From Deltaproteobacteria bacterium (GTDB lineage Bacteria; Myxococcota_A; UBA796; UBA2385), in NCBI GenBank assembly GCA_016792625.1, contig JAEUKK010000203.1:62001-126000 (forward strand): a stretch of 64,000 bases of DNA. Reading direction: 5' to 3'. This document shows positions 53,513 through 64,000 of this stretch, in pieces (position 1 is the stretch's first letter; each line of letters starts with the position of its first letter). The notes under the pieces are model-generated. The model had not been told where the DNA came from and did not search any database. It saw only the letters and a program-made list of their open reading frames with translations. The position numbers and the translations under genes are program-made.

Positions 53513-53527
53513 GGGGGCGCGCCCCTC
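53511..53527 (+). terminator. Hairpin after acpS
   Basis: GAGGGG, a 5-nt GCGCG loop and CCCCTC form a stable stem that overlaps the acpS stop codon, in the 36 bp between convergent genes. There is no T-tract, so a role in termination for either strand is only likely by position. Confidence 0.35.
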
Positions 53528-53548
53528 CGGCGCGCGGGGCGCCGCTCC

Positions 53549-56500
53549 TCAGGGGCAGGCGCTCTCCTCCGCCCAGCTCAGCAGGTTGTTGAGCTCGTCG
53601 CACTCGCGCAGAAGTGAGGCGCTGGCGCCATCATCGTCGACCACCACCAGCAGGCCGTCGCTGCCGACCTCAGCCCAGGTCAGGGTGAAGGTCAGCGGGG
53701 CCGAGCGCACGCCGGGGTCGATGACGTCGGGGGTGGTCTGGACCTCGATCAGCGTGCGAGCCCCGCCGCTCACCGCGTAGAGCGCCACCGGCGCCCCCGC
53801 GTCGGCGAAGATGAGCCCGCTGTTGTCGACGGCGACATAGAGCTCAAAGCCCTCAGCGACGCAGTCCTCGCAGATGCCGAGGATGTGAGGCGCCAAGTCC
53901 GGCGCCGCGGCGGGCGGGCCATCCCAGGGCTGCTGGCAGCGGAAGGTGTTGTGCGTGTCCCACGAGCGGGCCGGCTCGCTGGGCACGCTCAGATCGTCGT
54001 TGATGTTGTCGACGCTGTAGGCGAATTGGTTCCAGGTCTTGCGGGCGTTGGCCCAACCGTCGTTGGCCTCACCAAAGACCGTGATGCCGTCGTCGCCCGC
54101 AAAGGCGTAGTTGTTGTTGGGCACGACGATCTCGGCGTTGCCGTCGCCGTCGACATCGGCGATGACCGGGTACTCATAGAGCGTGCCGCTGGCGTGGTCG
54201 GGCTGGCGCCACTGGGTCGTGCCGGTCGGGCCGTCATAGAGGTAGAGATCGATCTCGTCGGCGTAGACCAGCTCAGCGGCGCCGTCGGCGTCAAAGTCAA
54301 AGGCGCTGCAGCCGGTGACGCTCGAGCTGTTGTCTTGGGTCGTGCGCCACCACTTGATCGCGCCGGTGTGCTCCAACATGGTGATGCGGCCGCGGCCGGC
54401 GGCGGCCACCTCGGGCAGGCCATCCCCGTCAAAATCGGCCACACAGGGTGCGCCCGCGCCGCTGTCGGCCACGTTGGTCTGCCACAAGAGCGTGCCGTCG
54501 CTGTTGAGCAAGGTCATCAGGTTGCTGGTGTGCACGATGACCTCGGCGGCGCCGTCGCCGTCAAAATCCGCCACCGCGGTGGTGCCGTCGCCGACCAAGC
54601 CCGCCGCGTTCCAATACAAGGCGCCGGTGTCGTCGTAGGCGCGGTTGCCCACCACGACGTCCTCATTGCCGTCGCGGTCGAGGTCGGCGGCGTAACCAAA
54701 GCCGATGCCGCTGCTGGCCAAGGTCGAGCGCAGCGCGCCGGTGTGCTCGAAGACATAGGCCCCGGCGATGATCTCGGTGGTGCCGTCGCCGTCGAGATCG
54801 TGCAGGGCGGGGCCGCTGTAGCCGCTGCCCAAGACCGTGCTGCTGATCCACTTGGTGCTGCCGTCGGCGTTGATCGCCACCAGCTCGCGCTGATCGGTGA
54901 TGGTCAGCAGGTCCGGCTCGCCGTCGGCGTCGATGTCGCCCATGGCGACGCCGCCCGTGCCGTAGATCCCACGCACCCGGCCCGTAGAGGGGTCGCGCAC
55001 CGTGCCGACGCTCAGCACCTCCCCCGAGCCGTCGCCGGCGATCACCCGCAGGTAACCGGCCGAGGTATAGGCCCCCGCGGCGAAGGTGGTGTAGGCGATG
55101 TCGGGCATGTCAAGGTCGTCAATGACGCCATCGGCGTTGTCATCGGTGAGCTGGCCGACCACCGGCGTCATCATGATGCGCGTCGAGCTCGGCCCGACGC
55201 TGTAGGTGAAGGACGCGCTCTCCCACTCGAGCTGCACGTCCCAGCCGCCCGACGGCGGGTAGACCGCGGTGCAATCGGTGTCGACGGTGACCACCGCCTC
55301 GGCGCCGGGCAGGCCGCCGCAGGGGTCGGGCTCACGCTCGCCGTCGCAGTCGCTGTCCACGCCGTCGTACCAGCGCTCGGGGGCGCCGGGGTACTCGGCC
55401 GGGTCGCTGTCATCGCAGTCGTCGGCGTTGTCGACGTAGCCGCCCGGAGGCAGGCAGCTGACCGTGTCGGTGGTCGAGCCGAAGCTGTCGCTGTCGGCGT
55501 CGCGGTACCAAGTGTCCGCGGTCGAGAGATCGAGGCTCGGGTCGCTGTCGTCGACCAGGCGGTCACACTCGTCGTCGATGCCGTTGCAGACCTCAGTCGC
55601 GTCGGGGTTCACCGCCGCGGCGCCATCATCGCAGTCGGTGGCATCCGAGACGAAGCCCGGCGGCGCCCAACAGGCCCGGGTGGGCGCGTCGGGGTCGCCG
55701 AAGAGGTCGCTGTCGCGGTCGGGGTAGAAGGTCTCGCCGGTCGAGAGGTCGACGCTGTCGTCATAGTCGTCGATGAGCCCGTCGCAGTCGTCGTCGCTGC
55801 CGTCGCAGACCTCGAGCGCGTCGGGGTTGGTCGCCGCGTCGGCGTCGTCGCAGTCGCCGCCCCGCTCGACCGCCCCCGTCGGCGGGTCGCAGGTCTCGAC
55901 CGCGCTGGCGTCCTGACCCCACCCGTCGCCGTCGTCGTCGACGTACCAGGTCCCGCCCAGGCCCTCGTCGACGAGGCCGTCGCAGTCGTTGTCGACCTCG
56001 TCGCAGACCTCAGGGTTGCCGGGGAAGGTGGCCGCCTCTTCATCGTCGCAGTCGGTGTTGTCGGTGACCAGGCCCTCTTCGGGGCCGCAGGCCTCGACCG
56101 GGGCTTCAGGGTCGCCAAAACCATCCCCGTCGGCGTCGACGTAGAAGGTGTCTCGCAGGCCATCATCGACGAGGCCGTCGCAGTCGTTGTCCACGTCGTC
56201 GCAGGGGTCGGCCGCGGCGGGGTTGATCGCCGCGTCGCCGTCGTCGCAGTCGGTGCCCGTGGCCACCGCGCCGGCCGGCGCCTCGCAGGACGCGGTGGCG
56301 GTGCCCGGGTCGCCATAGCCGTCGCCGTCGGCGTCCTCGTACCAGGTGTTGTCGACGTCCTCGTCGATCTCGCCGTCGCAGTCGTTGTCGAGGCCGTCGC
56401 AGAGCTCGACCGCGCCGGGGTGCACGCTGCCCTCGGTGTCGTTGCAGTCCTCGTCGGCGGGGAAGCTGTCGTTGTCCTCGTCGAGGAAGCCCTCGAGCGG

Positions 56501-56602
56501 GGTGTCCCCGACGCCGGTCGCGCCTTCGTTGGTGGCCTTGTCGCCGGCGCAGGCGGCGAGGGCGAGCAGCAGGCTCAGGGCGGGCAGGCGGGGGCGGATC
56601 AT
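53549..56602 (-). CDS. Large surface lipoprotein with MopE repeats and FG-GAP/VCBS propeller
   Basis: The 1017-aa protein has lipobox LAAC (Cys18). Six MopE-type repeats at about 38-430 each have a DxDxDG(Y/F/W)GD-like start, a DCDD-x-NP/FPG middle and a VDNDCDG-like end; the last two repeats are degenerate. A propeller with FG-GAP/VCBS calcium loops (DIDADGEPDLL, DLDGDGTTEII, DFDGDGAAEVI, DVDGDGNAEIV) lies at about 500-830. The final 150 residues are beta-rich with several Cys. It is probably a calcium-stabilised surface protein, perhaps adhesive. The ATG at 56602 follows TTGGAGCTCCG. It is convergent with acpS. Confidence 0.88.
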   Translation of the reverse strand: MIRPRLPALSLLLALAACAGDKATNEGATGVGDTPLEGFLDEDNDSFPADEDCNDTEGSVHPGAVELCDGLDNDCDGEIDEDVDNTWYEDADGDGYGDPGTATASCEAPAGAVATGTDCDDGDAAINPAAADPCDDVDNDCDGLVDDGLRDTFYVDADGDGFGDPEAPVEACGPEEGLVTDNTDCDDEEAATFPGNPEVCDEVDNDCDGLVDEGLGGTWYVDDDGDGWGQDASAVETCDPPTGAVERGGDCDDADAATNPDALEVCDGSDDDCDGLIDDYDDSVDLSTGETFYPDRDSDLFGDPDAPTRACWAPPGFVSDATDCDDGAAAVNPDATEVCNGIDDECDRLVDDSDPSLDLSTADTWYRDADSDSFGSTTDTVSCLPPGGYVDNADDCDDSDPAEYPGAPERWYDGVDSDCDGEREPDPCGGLPGAEAVVTVDTDCTAVYPPSGGWDVQLEWESASFTYSVGPSSTRIMMTPVVGQLTDDNADGVIDDLDMPDIAYTTFAAGAYTSAGYLRVIAGDGSGEVLSVGTVRDPSTGRVRGIYGTGGVAMGDIDADGEPDLLTITDQRELVAINADGSTKWISSTVLGSGYSGPALHDLDGDGTTEIIAGAYVFEHTGALRSTLASSGIGFGYAADLDRDGNEDVVVGNRAYDDTGALYWNAAGLVGDGTTAVADFDGDGAAEVIVHTSNLMTLLNSDGTLLWQTNVADSGAGAPCVADFDGDGLPEVAAAGRGRITMLEHTGAIKWWRTTQDNSSSVTGCSAFDFDADGAAELVYADEIDLYLYDGPTGTTQWRQPDHASGTLYEYPVIADVDGDGNAEIVVPNNNYAFAGDDGITVFGEANDGWANARKTWNQFAYSVDNINDDLSVPSEPARSWDTHNTFRCQQPWDGPPAAAPDLAPHILGICEDCVAEGFELYVAVDNSGLIFADAGAPVALYAVSGGARTLIEVQTTPDVIDPGVRSAPLTFTLTWAEVGSDGLLVVVDDDGASASLLRECDELNNLLSWAEESACP

Positions 56603-56815
56603 CGGAGCTCCAAGGCTGAGCGGGCAGCCTACACGAGGCGGTCGGCCGCCCCGGTTGCAGGTCGGCCACACACGGGGATGGGGCGCCCCGCCCGCCGGAC
56701 GGCGGTCGGCGGCCCTGCGCCGGGCTCGGCCCGGGGGCCTCGGTCGCTGCGCGACCGGCGCTGCGCGCCGCCCTCTGCCCGGCCTGGCGCGCGCGAGGCG
56801 GGCATGGGCCCGAGA

Positions 56816-57805
56816 TCAGCCCCAGAGCGCGGCGGGGCGACCGGGCAAGGGCGCGAGGATCCGCACCAGCTCAGCGGGAAGGGGGCCCAGCGCCCGCCCA
56901 TCCGCCCCCCGGGGCGGGTACTTCGGGAAGAGCAGGGCGCCGTCGCAGGGGCTGCGCACCGGCGGGCTGCTCGGGGCCGAGAGCAGCTCGCCGGCCTGCA
57001 CCGGCGCGAGGTTCTCGAGGCCCGGCCGCAGGCAGAGGGCCGGGTCGTCAAAAGGCACGACGTGGGCCGGCGCGAGGCAGGTGGGCAGCGGCTGGCCGGC
57101 GGCCAGGGCCTCGAGGGTGGCCTCGCCGCGGGCCAAGGCGTCGGCGATCTCGAGCGTGCGGCGCATCAGGCGGCCCGCCAGGGCCTCGGCCTCGGGGCGC
57201 AGGCCCTTTTGGCTCAGCTCGACGGTGATCCCAGGCGCGCCGCGCACGCGCACGTGCTCGTCGCCGCAGCGGCTGCCGGCCGAGAACGCGAGGCCCGGCG
57301 GGCGGGTGACCCAGGCCGGGGCGGCGTCGAGCGCGCGCACCCAGGTCTCACCGACCGGGTCCCAGGGGAAGATGGCGAAGGCCGAGCGCGTGGGCTCGAT
57401 GGTCTGGTGCAGGTCGAGGAAGACGTCGGCGTCGTCGAGCAGGGGCATCAGCTCGAGCGCGCGGCGGTGCTCGGCTGAGCGGGCCGGTCCGGGCAAAAAG
57501 ACGCGGTTGAGGTCTTGTTCGACGAAGCGCACCCCGGCCAGCGCGGCGGGGCGGTTGCCCAGCACCACGCTGAGCCGGCCGCCGAAGTGCAGGCGACCGG
57601 CGTCCATGTCCTCGAGCAGGGCCGCGGCGGCGGGCAGGCTGCCCACCTCGTCGCCGTGGATGATGCAGCCGAAGACAACGTGCAGCGCGTGCTCCCCGCC
57701 CTCTCGGCGGATCACGTCCGGGGGCAGGCCCGCCTGGGGGCCCCGCGCTGCGGCGGCGTCGAGGCGCGTGAGCAGCGCGGAGAGGTCGGCGGGTGCGCTG
57801 GACAT
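56816..57805 (-). CDS. Succinylglutamate desuccinylase/aspartoacylase family protein
   Basis: The 329-aa zinc carboxypeptidase-like protein has the metal motif H50-x-x-E53 (IHGDE), DLNR (98-101), and the third metal His133 in DLHQT. The general-base Glu is likely in TVELSQKG. The AstE/AspA family removes acyl groups from N-acyl amino acids. AstE belongs to arginine degradation; no other ast gene is nearby, so the substrate is open. It lies 39 bp after glnS on the same strand. Confidence 0.85.
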   Translation of the reverse strand: MSSAPADLSALLTRLDAAAARGPQAGLPPDVIRREGGEHALHVVFGCIIHGDEVGSLPAAAALLEDMDAGRLHFGGRLSVVLGNRPAALAGVRFVEQDLNRVFLPGPARSAEHRRALELMPLLDDADVFLDLHQTIEPTRSAFAIFPWDPVGETWVRALDAAPAWVTRPPGLAFSAGSRCGDEHVRVRGAPGITVELSQKGLRPEAEALAGRLMRRTLEIADALARGEATLEALAAGQPLPTCLAPAHVVPFDDPALCLRPGLENLAPVQAGELLSAPSSPPVRSPCDGALLFPKYPPRGADGRALGPLPAELVRILAPLPGRPAALWG

Positions 57806-57844
57806 GGTCCGCTCCGAGGGCGAGGGGTCGGGCGACGCGGGGGC

Positions 57845-60127
<2,283 letters not shown>

Positions 60128-60316
60128 GGGCGCTCCATCGGGGGCGGCGCGGGTGTCGGGGCGCGCTCTATCCGCCGCGGCCCCCGCGGGCGCGGGCGCA
60201 GGGGTACGGCGACGAGCACGCCCACCAGGGCGATGTTTTCAGACTGCTTCCGCCGGTACCGCCGGCGGCGCGTGTCGGTGCGGGGCCGCTGCAGCGCCAC
60301 CGGCCGCGTCGCCGGC

Positions 60317-61174
60317 TCAGCGCTGCAGCGCCCGCTGTCGGGCGGCGTCCAGCGCTTGGCCCATGCCCATCGCGCGCACCAGGGCCCGCACGGCGATGCG
60401 GTTGCCCTCGACCGGCAGCAGGCGCTTGAGCAGGTCGAAGGCGTGGGCCTCGCGGGTGATGAGCACCCGGTCTTTGTCGGCCTTGATCCCCGCGATGAGC
60501 TGCGCGGCCGCCGCCTCGGGCGGCAGGGTCTTGCGGTCAAAAAAGCGGACCAAGCGCTGCTGCAGCTCGGCGTCGTCGGCCCGCGCCCCGCTCATGATCC
60601 CCGTGCGCACGCCGCCGGGGTGGACCACGGTCAGCTTCACCGGGGTGCCGCGCAGCTCTTCGGCCAGGGCTTCCGAGAAGCCGCGCACGGCGAACTTGCT
60701 CGCGCAGTAGCTGGTCTGGCTGGGCACGCCGATGACGCCAAAGATGCTGCTGATGTTGACGATGTGGGCCTCGCCCACGCTGTTCTTGAGCAGGTGGGGC
60801 AGCCAGGTGTGACAGCCCCAGACCACGCCGTAGAGGTTCACGTCGACCACCCAAGCGAAGTCCTCGGGGCTGTGGTCGATGAACGGCTTGGCGACGGTGA
60901 CGCCGGCGTTGTTGATGAGCAGGTGCAGCTCTTCGTGGGCGGCCAGCACCTCGTCGCGCAGGCGCAGGTGGGCGGCCCGGTCGGCGACGTCGACCACATG
61001 CACGCTTAGGCGCGGCCCCATGGCGAGGCGCTCGGCCAGCGACGCGAGGCCGGCGGCGTCGCGGTCGACCAGCGCGACGCGGCAGCCCTCGGCGGCCAGG
61101 GCGATGGCCGTCGCGCGGCCGATGCCCGAGGCGGCGCCGGTGATGAGGGCGGTGCGGTCGCGGAGGGTCTTCAT
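60317..61174 (-). CDS. Short-chain dehydrogenase/reductase
   Basis: The 285-aa classical SDR has TGAASGIG, NNAG, SS in NISSIF, and the catalytic pair in YCASK. The C-terminal part after about 200 has the FDLLKRLLP-type extension seen in SDRs that act on longer-chain or lipid substrates. The start overlaps the stop of the penicillin-binding protein gene by 4 bp (ATGA), so it is translated with a cell-wall enzyme. A shared function is not obvious. Confidence 0.88.
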   Translation of the reverse strand: MKTLRDRTALITGAASGIGRATAIALAAEGCRVALVDRDAAGLASLAERLAMGPRLSVHVVDVADRAAHLRLRDEVLAAHEELHLLINNAGVTVAKPFIDHSPEDFAWVVDVNLYGVVWGCHTWLPHLLKNSVGEAHIVNISSIFGVIGVPSQTSYCASKFAVRGFSEALAEELRGTPVKLTVVHPGGVRTGIMSGARADDAELQQRLVRFFDRKTLPPEAAAAQLIAGIKADKDRVLITREAHAFDLLKRLLPVEGNRIAVRALVRAMGMGQALDAARQRALQR

Positions 61175-63621
61175 GGGGAGACGGTAGCCGCAGGCGGAGG
61201 GGGCGCGGGCTCGGCCTCGATGGGAGCAGCCTCTAGCGCGCTGTCTTCGCCGGACGCGGAGGGCGGCGCCCCCTCCGCCCCGGCGGCGCTCGCCCCGCCC
61301 TCGACCCCCGCGGCGGGCGGCGGCGGGGCCACCGGCCGGGCCTGGCGCAGCCGGCGCAGGGCGTCAGGGGTGCCGCGGGGCAGGCTCAGCGTCCAGCCAC
61401 CCTCGGGGATGAGCACCACGTCGTCAGGCACGCCAAAGTCGCCCGGTGGGGCGGGGATCTGGTCGAGGATGGCCCGGGCCGCGGGCAGCGCGGCCTCGGC
61501 CCCCGTCTCGTCGGGGCCCAGCGGCAGGTGGTCATCGGCGCCGATCCAGACCGCCACCACATGATCGGGGCGCACCGCGAGGAACCACGCGTCGAGGAAG
61601 TCGCTGGTGGTGCCGGTCTTTGCCGCCAGCACCTCGCCTGCGCGCCGGGCGGGCGTCGCGGTGCCCGCGCTGACCGCCCGCTGCATCATCTCGAGCACCT
61701 GGCGGGCGGTGCTGCCCTGCACCACCCGCGGGCCCGGCGCGCCGGGCAGGGGCGGGGCCGCGGCGCCTGCGGGGTGGCCGGGCAGGGCCTCACCCGGGCG
61801 GGCGCAGCAGCGGCCGCGGTGCTCGAGCTGCTCGATGAAGACCGGCGCGCGCACCCGGCCCAAGCGGGCAAGGTTGGCCCCGGCGGCGGCCAGCTCGAGC
61901 ACGGTGAGCTCGCTGGCCCCCAAGCTCAGGGCCAGATCGGCGCGCAGCGGGCTTTGCACGCCCAGATCGCGGGCGACCGCGATGACCTTCTCGGGGCCGA
62001 CCCGCTGGGTCAGGCGCACCGCGGGGGTGTTGAGCGAGCGGGCCAGCGCCACCCGCAGTGGCACGGTGCCCGAGAAGCCGGGCGCGAAATTGCGGGGCTG
62101 CCAGTCGGGCTTTCCGGGCGGGCCGGGGATGCGCAGCGGCCCGTCGACCACGGGGTCGAGCTGGGTCAGGCCCGCCTCGAGCGCGGCGGCGTAGACGAAG
62201 GGCTTGAACGCGCTGCCCGGCTGGCGGCGGGCCTGGGTGCCGCGGTGAAAGCCCATCAGCGTGTGGCCGTGGCCGGCGGTGGCCGCGCGCACGGCCCCCG
62301 TGCTCACCTCGATCACCACGGCGGCGCCCTGCACCCAGGGGCGGCGGTCGAGGCGGGGCCGCAGCTGGGCGTCGAGGCAGACCGGCACGAGGCCGCCGAC
62401 CCGCGCGGCGCGCTGCAGCTCCTCTTCGACGGTCAGCGCGCGGCCGTCGGCCCGCGGCCGGGCCCGCAGGCGCAGGTCGGCCGGGCCGAGCTGGCCGCTC
62501 CAGTCCCCGGCGACGAGCCGTGTCCCCCGCCGGCCGCCCTCCACCCGGGCCTCAAAACAGGCGCCTTGGCGCACGGGCACGTCGGTGCGGGCGCTGCGGC
62601 GGGCCAGCTCCTCGGGGCTCAGGTCGAAGATGACCGCCATGACGCCATTCCGGCGCTCTACTGCCTGCGCGGCGGCCTCGACCGCGGCCTCGGCGGCGGC
62701 CTGGATCGCCGGGTCGAGCGCGGTGTGGACCACCAGGGCCTCAGACCAGGGCAGCTCCCCCGCGTACAGGCGCAGCAGCTCGGCCCGGGCGGCGGTCTGG
62801 TAGGCCACGTGCGGGCTCTGCAGCTCGGCCTGCAGGGGGGCGAGCTGCAGGGGGCTGTTCGCGGCGCGGTCGACCTCATCGGCGTCGGCGAGGCCGGCCT
62901 CGCGCATCGCGGAGAGCACGCGGTCGCGGGCCACGCGGGCGCGCTCGGGGGCGGTCCGCGGGTCATCGCGGCTGGGCGCCCGGATCAGCCCGGCGATGAG
63001 CGCCGCCTCTCCGATGCTCAGCGTGTCGGCGGGGTGGCCGAACCAGTCGCGGCTCGCGGCCTCGATCCCGTGGTTTCCGCCGCCGAGGTAGACGAGGTTC
63101 AGGTAGAGCTCAAGCTGCTGCTCTTTGCTGAAGTGGTCGCCCAGGCGCAGCGCGAGCAGGGCCTCTTCAGCCTTGCGCCACAGCGTGCGATCACCGCCCA
63201 CCACGAGGTTCTTGATCAGCTGCTGGCTGATCGTCGAGCCGCCCTGCACCACCGCGCCGGCCCGCAGGTTGGCCCGGGCCGCGCGCAGGATGGCGGTGAG
63301 ATCGATGCCCTTGTGGCGCCAAAAGCGGCGGTCCTCGGCGGCGAGCACGGCGTCGACCATGACCTGGGGGATGGCCGAGAGCGGCCTCCAAATCCGCCGC
63401 TCGTCGCTGATCTGGTCAAAAGGCTCGCCGTGCCGGTCGAGCAGGACGAGCTGCTGGGCCGGCCGGTGGGCCCGCAGGTCGGCCAGCGCCGGGTCGAGGC
63501 GCGGGGCGTAGAGCCGCCAGCTCAGCTCGAGCGCGCCGAAGACCAGCGCGGCGAGCACCAGCAGGGCCACCGCCCGCCGCAGGGCGAAGTTGGGGCGCGG
63601 CGGGCTCAGCGGCGGCGCCAC
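61171..63621 (-). CDS. Class A penicillin-binding protein (glycosyltransferase-transpeptidase)
   Basis: The 816-aa bifunctional enzyme polymerises lipid II and cross-links peptidoglycan. One N-terminal transmembrane helix (about 16-34) precedes a GT51 domain (about 70-250) with catalytic Glu96 in EDRRFW and the GGSTISQQL motif (128-136). The transpeptidase domain has SAFK (Ser470, Lys473), SLN (529-531) and KTG (668-670). The C-terminal 70 residues are Pro/Ala/Glu-rich. The overall plan is PBP1A/1B-like. A GTG start with GAGGTGCTCTC upstream overlaps the upstream gene's end. Confidence 0.93.
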   Translation of the reverse strand: MAPPLSPPRPNFALRRAVALLVLAALVFGALELSWRLYAPRLDPALADLRAHRPAQQLVLLDRHGEPFDQISDERRIWRPLSAIPQVMVDAVLAAEDRRFWRHKGIDLTAILRAARANLRAGAVVQGGSTISQQLIKNLVVGGDRTLWRKAEEALLALRLGDHFSKEQQLELYLNLVYLGGGNHGIEAASRDWFGHPADTLSIGEAALIAGLIRAPSRDDPRTAPERARVARDRVLSAMREAGLADADEVDRAANSPLQLAPLQAELQSPHVAYQTAARAELLRLYAGELPWSEALVVHTALDPAIQAAAEAAVEAAAQAVERRNGVMAVIFDLSPEELARRSARTDVPVRQGACFEARVEGGRRGTRLVAGDWSGQLGPADLRLRARPRADGRALTVEEELQRAARVGGLVPVCLDAQLRPRLDRRPWVQGAAVVIEVSTGAVRAATAGHGHTLMGFHRGTQARRQPGSAFKPFVYAAALEAGLTQLDPVVDGPLRIPGPPGKPDWQPRNFAPGFSGTVPLRVALARSLNTPAVRLTQRVGPEKVIAVARDLGVQSPLRADLALSLGASELTVLELAAAGANLARLGRVRAPVFIEQLEHRGRCCARPGEALPGHPAGAAAPPLPGAPGPRVVQGSTARQVLEMMQRAVSAGTATPARRAGEVLAAKTGTTSDFLDAWFLAVRPDHVVAVWIGADDHLPLGPDETGAEAALPAARAILDQIPAPPGDFGVPDDVVLIPEGGWTLSLPRGTPDALRRLRQARPVAPPPPAAGVEGGASAAGAEGAPPSASGEDSALEAAPIEAEPAPPPPAATVSP

Positions 63622-64000
63622 GAGAGCACCTCGCCCGGCCGCACCGGCGCGGGCGCGCAGCGGCAGGGCTCGGGCGCCTGCACGCAGGCCCCGCCCCGCA
63701 CCACCAGGACCTGACCCTGGCCGGGCAGGTCGCCCGGGCAGATCACACCGTCCAGCGCGATGATCGCGACGTCGGTGATCGGCTGGCCCGCCCCGTCCAG
63801 CTCTTGGTCGACGCCGGGCTCGGGCGGGCCGAGGCCGGGGGCGGCGCTCAGCCGGGTCGGGCAGGGGCGGGCCCAGGGCTCGACGCGCTCGGCGGCGAAG
63901 CTGCGCGCGGTGCGGAGCTGGGCGCTGAGCGCGCGCAGGCGGGGCGCGGCCTCGACCGAGGCGCCTTGGGCGGCCGCGGCTGTGTCGACCGCGGGCCCCA
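63606..64000 (-). CDS. Partial CDS, 3' end of a gene leaving the window
   Basis: The minus-strand frame that ends in TGA at 63606-63608 stays open to the window edge (131 codons). The encoded end is Ala/Arg-rich at first. It then reads like a folded domain with ITDVAIIALDGVICPGD and GQVLVVRGGACV, five Cys in the last 60 residues, and a basic end VLSWRRR. Its stop overlaps the first codons of the penicillin-binding protein gene by 16 bp, which supports a shared operon. No family was recognised. Confidence 0.6.
   Translation of the reverse strand, partial: GPAVDTAAAAQGASVEAAPRLRALSAQLRTARSFAAERVEPWARPCPTRLSAAPGLGPPEPGVDQELDGAGQPITDVAIIALDGVICPGDLPGQGQVLVVRGGACVQAPEPCRCAPAPVRPGEVLSWRRR

Noticed and set aside
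53885..57478. 1197-codon plus-strand open frame opposite the MopE/FG-GAP lipoprotein
   Set aside because: It is a Val/Ala/Gly-rich shadow of the Asp-rich repeats. The minus strand has a signal peptide, lipobox and recognisable repeats.

Overview
The window is 64 kb of very GC-rich bacterial chromosome (visibly above 70% G+C) with dense, mostly short-gapped genes. Many starts are preceded by a GGAG-type ribosome binding site a few bases before ATG or GTG. No phage, IS element, CRISPR array, tRNA or rRNA was seen. Several gene families suggest a myxobacterium or related deltaproteobacterial lineage (Myxococcota-like): lipoproteins with MopE-type Asp/Cys calcium-binding repeats and an FG-GAP propeller, a DUF1501 protein beside a CxxCH protein, PPC-domain lipoproteins, and glutaminyl-tRNA synthetase with a YqeY-like tail. 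The lineage is an inference from families only.

Layout. 0.1-10.5 kb (mostly minus strand): a glutathione transferase, a DUF3336-patatin lipase resembling eukaryotic TGL/SDP1 triacylglycerol lipases, a cysteine-peptidase-like lipoprotein, and a cysD-cysN unit that runs into two tandem secreted SGNH hydrolases. CysN carries a shortened APS-kinase-like tail without a P-loop. 10.5-16.9 kb: two small signalling-like proteins, a KAP P-loop NTPase, pyrF, a DEDDh exonuclease, a lipoprotein and a Cas2-like small protein. 17-20.6 kb (plus strand): FabL enoyl reductase, a TPR protein, an SDR without the catalytic Tyr/Lys pair, and a luciferase-like monooxygenase. 20.6-30.7 kb: a PAS-Hpt protein, an aldehyde dehydrogenase, two tandem Tyr/Trp-rich lipoproteins, a thioesterase, a UvrD-type helicase with an embedded proofreading-type exonuclease, and a GNAT acetyltransferase. 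30.7-42.7 kb (minus strand): SDRs, a thioredoxin-fold lipoprotein, the CxxCH/DUF1501/MopE gene set, a Na+/Ca2+ exchanger, envelope proteins, an M19 dipeptidase and a DedA protein.

42.7-53.5 kb is the centrepiece. A TetR regulator is divergent from one open reading frame of about 3075 codons that encodes a complete type I fatty acid synthase of the mycobacterial/fungal kind, in the order AT-ER-DH-MPT-ACP-KR-KS. It overlaps by 4 bp a holo-ACP synthase gene (acpS) that would activate its carrier domain. All the catalytic residues I checked are present. Type I FAS of this architecture is established knowledge for the Corynebacterium-Mycobacterium-Nocardia actinobacteria and for fungi; finding it next to deltaproteobacterial-type genes is unexpected.

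53.5-64 kb (minus strand): a large MopE/FG-GAP lipoprotein, an aspartoacylase-family enzyme, glnS, an SDR, a class A penicillin-binding protein, and the 3' end of a further gene that leaves the window.

A lipid theme runs through the window: FAS-I plus AcpS, the stand-alone enoyl reductase FabL, the TGL-like lipase, a 4HBT thioesterase, an aldehyde dehydrogenase, and several SDRs. They are not one operon, so any shared pathway is inference.
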